The notes under the pieces: model-generated | The model's input: only the letters and a program-made list of their open reading frames with translations | What the model was told of the DNA's origin: nothing | Databases searched by the model: none | In this document: piece after piece, positions 60,250 through 64,000 of the stretch | Layout: every line of letters begins with the position of its first letter | How positions within the stretch are numbered: the first letter of the stretch is position 1 | NCBI GenBank assembly: GCA_964035795.1 | Contig: OZ038321.1 | Span: forward strand, 27,939,387 to 28,003,386 | Origin: Pterobdella sp. o SKG-2022 | Taxonomy: Eukaryota > Annelida > Clitellata > Hirudinida > Piscicolidae | Reading direction: 5' to 3' | Length of the DNA: 64,000 nt | Position numbers and translations under genes: made by a program

Positions 60250-62473
60250 AAGGTTGCAAATGATTTCTTGGTTAAACCTTGAGACGTTTGATGCTTTGAT
60301 TGGCTGTTTCGAGGATTTTTATACCACAATTCGACTTGAAGGATGTATTTTGATATTAATTTTCAAAGTTGTCCATAGTTTTGTAAATAATATTTTTATA
60401 TTTTTAGTTTCTGCAGTATAAACTTGATAGGTCTACAACATTTGGAACTTTTATGGTTAGAATATTGAAATTGTAATAAATTATCGTGTAAAAAATATTT
60501 AGATTTGTTTCATTTATCACCACTTTAATCAAGTCAAAATTGTGTTCCTCACAGTTCTCACTTTGATTTTTCATAAATAAACACTTCAACTAACTTGGGT
60601 CTCCATGAATCACAAATACCTCATTAAACGGTATTCTAAGGGTTGGAGTATGCATCACTTTTCAGACTGTCAAGAGCAAGAAGCAAGTGTATCATTTTAA
60701 TCAAGTGCTTGAATCCTAAAATATCCACATTGTTTGAAGTTTTTGTTTTGTGCTCATTGCTTATTTCTTTATTTTATGTACTTCGTGTATTTTACGATTT
60801 TTGCTTTTGGTTCGCATAAAGTACAGCTCTGTAAAATCAATATTTGAGGGACTGTTACGTCCTTACGGTCAACTTGCGCAGATTGAACAATTTTAGCTTT
60901 ATTTTCTTTTAAAAATATAAGATGTATTATGGGAATATCTTTTTAATTTGTAAATTTGTTTGAAAAAGTGGGTCATCAAAAAGCAAAGCACTTGGAGGTT
61001 AGAAGTTGTCATACAATCGTGACTAGCAAAATTAAAGACTTCTCTAAACTACTTATGTAAAATGAAATTTTTTTTTATGAAGTACGAACGACAAGAAATA
61101 TTTTTCCTTCATTGAAATACATTAAGAGTACCACAATCCTCTCCAAAAAATATTGATTTTCATCACACACTTAGCAACGATTCCAAAACCCCACAACTTG
61201 CGTAGGTTATATATTCAAATGAAAACACTTTTAGGAGTTTATTTTATTCCACGAAGCTTTTCGTAAGATGAACCTACATTATCAAGTGGAGGTACAAATA
61301 TATTTATAAGTGTTTTCAGTTAAATATATTATGTTTAGCTCGAAGAATCAAAATGTTATTTTTACCAAAACACACTGCACAGGTTACGACTCAACTTTCA
61401 AACCTGTAGGTTTTAGGTGCGTTCGATTTTGTTTTATTTACAGCTTGTAAAAAAGGACAAACTTCGTCTTTATTATCACTAAGATCTTTTTTCCTTTTAG
61501 CAAATATATTTCAAAAATTTTGAAAAGGATTTAATTTCTCAATATGAAGTTTCAAACCTTTTTGAGATAGTGAGTAGATATGCACTTATCGTGCATGATC
61601 ATGTGCAAGTTCCAATACGAAGATCAAGACACCTGATGTGGTCTAGTAGAAATCGAAAAGATCCGTGAACTTGAACTATTGTTTAATATTGGAACTTTCA
61701 GGTTACAACTTTAGTAATGTTATAACAAAATCAGTGAACAAGCATTTTGCGCTGAAGTAATACATTTCAAGATGCATGCGATTAGTCGTTATCCTCCGAA
61801 ATTTTTTATCGTTTACACGCACTAGTGGAAGCTCATGTTTACTACAAAAAGCATAAAGTTTTTTACATTATAGAGAGCTTGAAGTGCTTGTCCCTAAGTC
61901 GTCCTCCCATGGAAAAATACATATAAAAGTATGTATTAAATATTTTTAAAACCTAGTTTTATATTGATTTTTCATTGAAAAAAATTTTGAAAATCATCTT
62001 AAACATTTGTAAAATGATAAGTTGGGAAATAATTTTAAAGATTTGGAAAGTAACTGAAAAACTTTCCTATACGATTTGATCCAAGCAGTGTTTTATAATA
62101 ATGAATTTGACTATCGTTTAAATTTTCAATTTTTTAATACACTATTATTATATTAAATATACAAAATATCCATAAAATTACAAAAAATGTGATCTTTTGT
62201 AATATATATGGCCCCATAAATATAAATGACGTAAAGTTATTTACTTTGGCCCAGTGCTAGTTTGTTTGGCCTTGTTTTTTAATTTTCCATCTTTGATTGT
62301 TATATATTTACCTTTAGAATAAAATTTTTAAATTTCAATTCATAAATATTTTCATGTTTGTTGTATATAAACCCATTTTAGTGATTCTTTGTAAAAACTT
62401 TCGTTTGATGATTGAAACTTATTCTTTAATTTTGAATTATAACTAAGTTTGATTTTTTCAGTAAAACAACGAA
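60250..62473. other. BTBD9 3' UTR and intergenic DNA
   Basis: AATAAA at 60576-60581 is the likely BTBD9 poly(A) signal. 62010-62060 has a faint relative of the 21-bp repeat neighbourhood (ttttaaagatttggaaagta, then aaaactttcctatacg). No gene recognised. Confidence 0.5.
61211..61328 (+). mobile_element. Internally deleted copy of the 19.7 kb foldback
   Basis: The left arm is almost identical to that at 19734 (atattcaaatgaaaacactt, aagcttttcgtaagatgaac, ctacattatcaagtggaggt), followed by only the terminal bases of the right arm (aagtgttttcagttaaatat). Confidence 0.88.
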
Positions 62474-62905
62474 ATGGATAACAAAAAATCGCTTAGTGAC
62501 TTTTCGAGCATTTTCAAGTTGAATCCTGCTTTGAAGAGTGAAATAAATGAAGCAAAACTCGCCGCAGGAAGCAATAGTAATACCAATGGAATGCAAAAAT
62601 CTTCTAGTTTAGGAAATTTTTTTAATTCGTTTTATAACAACAATTTTCATCATTTAAATGATTCTACCTTGGATTTAAGCTCTGACAATGAAGATGAAGG
62701 CTTGACAATGCCTAGAAAAAGTAAAAACACTATATCCAATAAAAATACTTTGGATTTAAACTCTAAATTAACTTTACCACAAAGCAACACTACATCTAAT
62801 TTGTTGGAAAATACCAATGAGCCATTCTACAAAAGATTGTTTAAACCTGATTCTAACTTCATGAATGATAAAAAATTCAACTTAACAGCACCTTCATCTC
62901 ACTAA
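62474..62905 (+). CDS. Small Ser/Asn-rich protein of unknown function (143 aa)
   Basis: Single open exon starting MDNKKSLSDFSSIFKLNP and ending NLTAPSSH. It has no signal peptide, TM segment or known domain. Features are an N-terminal amphipathic stretch (SLSDFSSIFKLNPALKSEIN), a Ser/Asn/Leu-rich disordered body with acidic SSDNEDEG, and PFYKRLFKPDSNF. A strong splice acceptor (taactaag, gattttttcag) ends 13 bases before the ATG, so the 5' UTR is spliced, either to an upstream non-coding exon or by spliced-leader trans-splicing. AATAAA follows at 62926. Composition is like the other host exons, and the acceptor and poly(A) context support a real gene. Confidence 0.6.
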   Translation: MDNKKSLSDFSSIFKLNPALKSEINEAKLAAGSNSNTNGMQKSSSLGNFFNSFYNNNFHHLNDSTLDLSSDNEDEGLTMPRKSKNTISNKNTLDLNSKLTLPQSNTTSNLLENTNEPFYKRLFKPDSNFMNDKKFNLTAPSSH

Positions 62906-64000
62906 AATTTGTTGTTCAATTTAAAAATAAACCTAATATCTTTTTGGTTTGAAAATTGTTGGACAACAATAAGAGTAATGATTTACTTTGACCAATATTT
63001 CATCTATTAGTCATTTTATCATCTATCATTCCTTGTAATGCTTTTTAATGGTGAATATTTGTTTAAAGAAGTGACCTTAACTATTTTGAATATGTTGATT
63101 ATTCAAAAGTGATATAAGTTTTTCAACAGAGTATTTGAAATATATTTTCAAAAATTTTATGAACTTTTTGAATAAATTTTTATAAAGATAATTGCATCTA
63201 TACATTCAATAGTTTCAAAGATTGCTTTATATTCTCATTGCTTTATCTGTTTTGTGTAAGATTGTTAAGTATTTAATATTTTTTTTTGTTTGAGGCACAT
63301 TCTGGTGAAAATCCTGTTGAAAATTTATGTTCCAAACAAAGCTAATATTATTATTTAAATTAGATAAATCAATTGTCAAAGTGCCATTAATTTCATGATG
63401 AATTTTAATTATTTTAAATGTATTTCTAACATATGAAATGAAATGATTTTAAAAAATAAAATTTTTAAAACATATTTTAATCGCTTTTCTTCTCTGAGTC
63501 AAAAAACTAAAACTTTATAATAAAAAGTGATGAAGATTTTGTTTTTTTAATATTACATCTAAGAATAAAAAGTGAGGTTTGAAACTATAGCTAAATTTAA
63601 AAATAAACACTAATTTCGAGGTTTTTAGAACCTTCACAGAAGTTAAAATTAAACTTTGTAAGTTAAACTTACACTGTAATGTGATGAACAAAAAATTTTC
63701 ATTTTAAATAAGTTGTACAGATACATTTCTTCATGAAGATATGATGTTTCAATTCGGTCTATCATTCTTTGAGCTTTAAATACGTTGACATATTTAATAA
63801 CATGTTTCAAGTCAACAAATTAATATACAGCTGCATTGTTTACGCAAGTATATATAATCTTTTTAAACGACCTATTTAAAGGACTACACCATTAAATATG
63901 TTATTGAAAGTTAAATCCGTATATAAAGAGATATTAAAGTTACACGTTGAGATAAAAATTGCATGATTTGCGATATATCCAATCCTAAAAAATACAAGGA
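62906..64000. other. AT-rich flank to window end
   Basis: After the poly(A) signal at 62926 nothing is recognised on either strand. Confidence 0.5.

Overview
The window is nuclear DNA from an AT-rich animal genome. The evidence is spliced genes with GT-AG introns, metazoan-only families (BTBD9, PYROXD1, basigin-type Ig proteins), tRNA-derived SINEs and several non-LTR retrotransposon clades. A dispersed repeat resembling one I know from cephalopods and other spiralians (catcatcatcg, ttttayGTC, CATGyTAGCATGGGTT) makes an invertebrate, possibly a spiralian, my best guess; I cannot name the species. Coding exons are clearly less AT-rich than introns and intergenic DNA.

Layout. 1-13.4 kb: no host gene found; AT-rich DNA, microsatellites and a dead CR1/L2-type LINE at 8.4-10.1 kb (minus). 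13.4-23.7 kb: two tandem basigin/neuroplastin-like genes with the same exon plan (signal peptide, two Ig domains, one TM helix with an embedded Glu), separated and invaded by LINE, Penelope-like, SINE and foldback elements. 25-26.3 kb: a two-exon gene rebuilt here, encoding an N-terminal MGC lipidation signal and two C-terminal YxE(L/V)DF motifs, which looks like a membrane-anchored phosphotyrosine adaptor. 26.8-32.2 kb (minus): a complete 14-exon GMC oxidoreductase ending in RDEL. 32.8-41.2 kb (plus): NUP85 in 19 placed exons, 5' end uncertain. 41.4-45.8 kb (minus): a complete 15-exon PYROXD1, tail to tail with NUP85 across 169 bp. 46.3-51.0 kb: a less AT-rich retrotransposon endonuclease fragment, then an intron-bearing IS630/Tc1-type transposase gene whose reading frame is intact but whose third catalytic residue is Val (DD34V), surrounded and interrupted by several arrays of a 21-bp repeat. 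52.7-60.2 kb: a complete 17-exon BTBD9 with a large Asn/Asp/Glu-rich insertion in its BACK domain. 62.5-62.9 kb: a small Ser/Asn-rich gene of unknown function.

Host genes belong to unrelated housekeeping processes (nuclear pore, redox chaperoning, CUL3 adaptor, ER redox, surface Ig proteins) and do not form a pathway cluster. The most unusual items are the DD34V transposase gene with its 21-bp arrays, the putative lipid-anchored adaptor, the RDEL-tagged GMC enzyme, the paired stop-in-donor arrangement of the basigin paralogs, and a family of palindromic elements built around AAGCTTTTCGTAAG. Exon boundaries were worked out by hand from reading-frame continuity and GT-AG sites; no alignment or search was run, and family comparisons are from memory.
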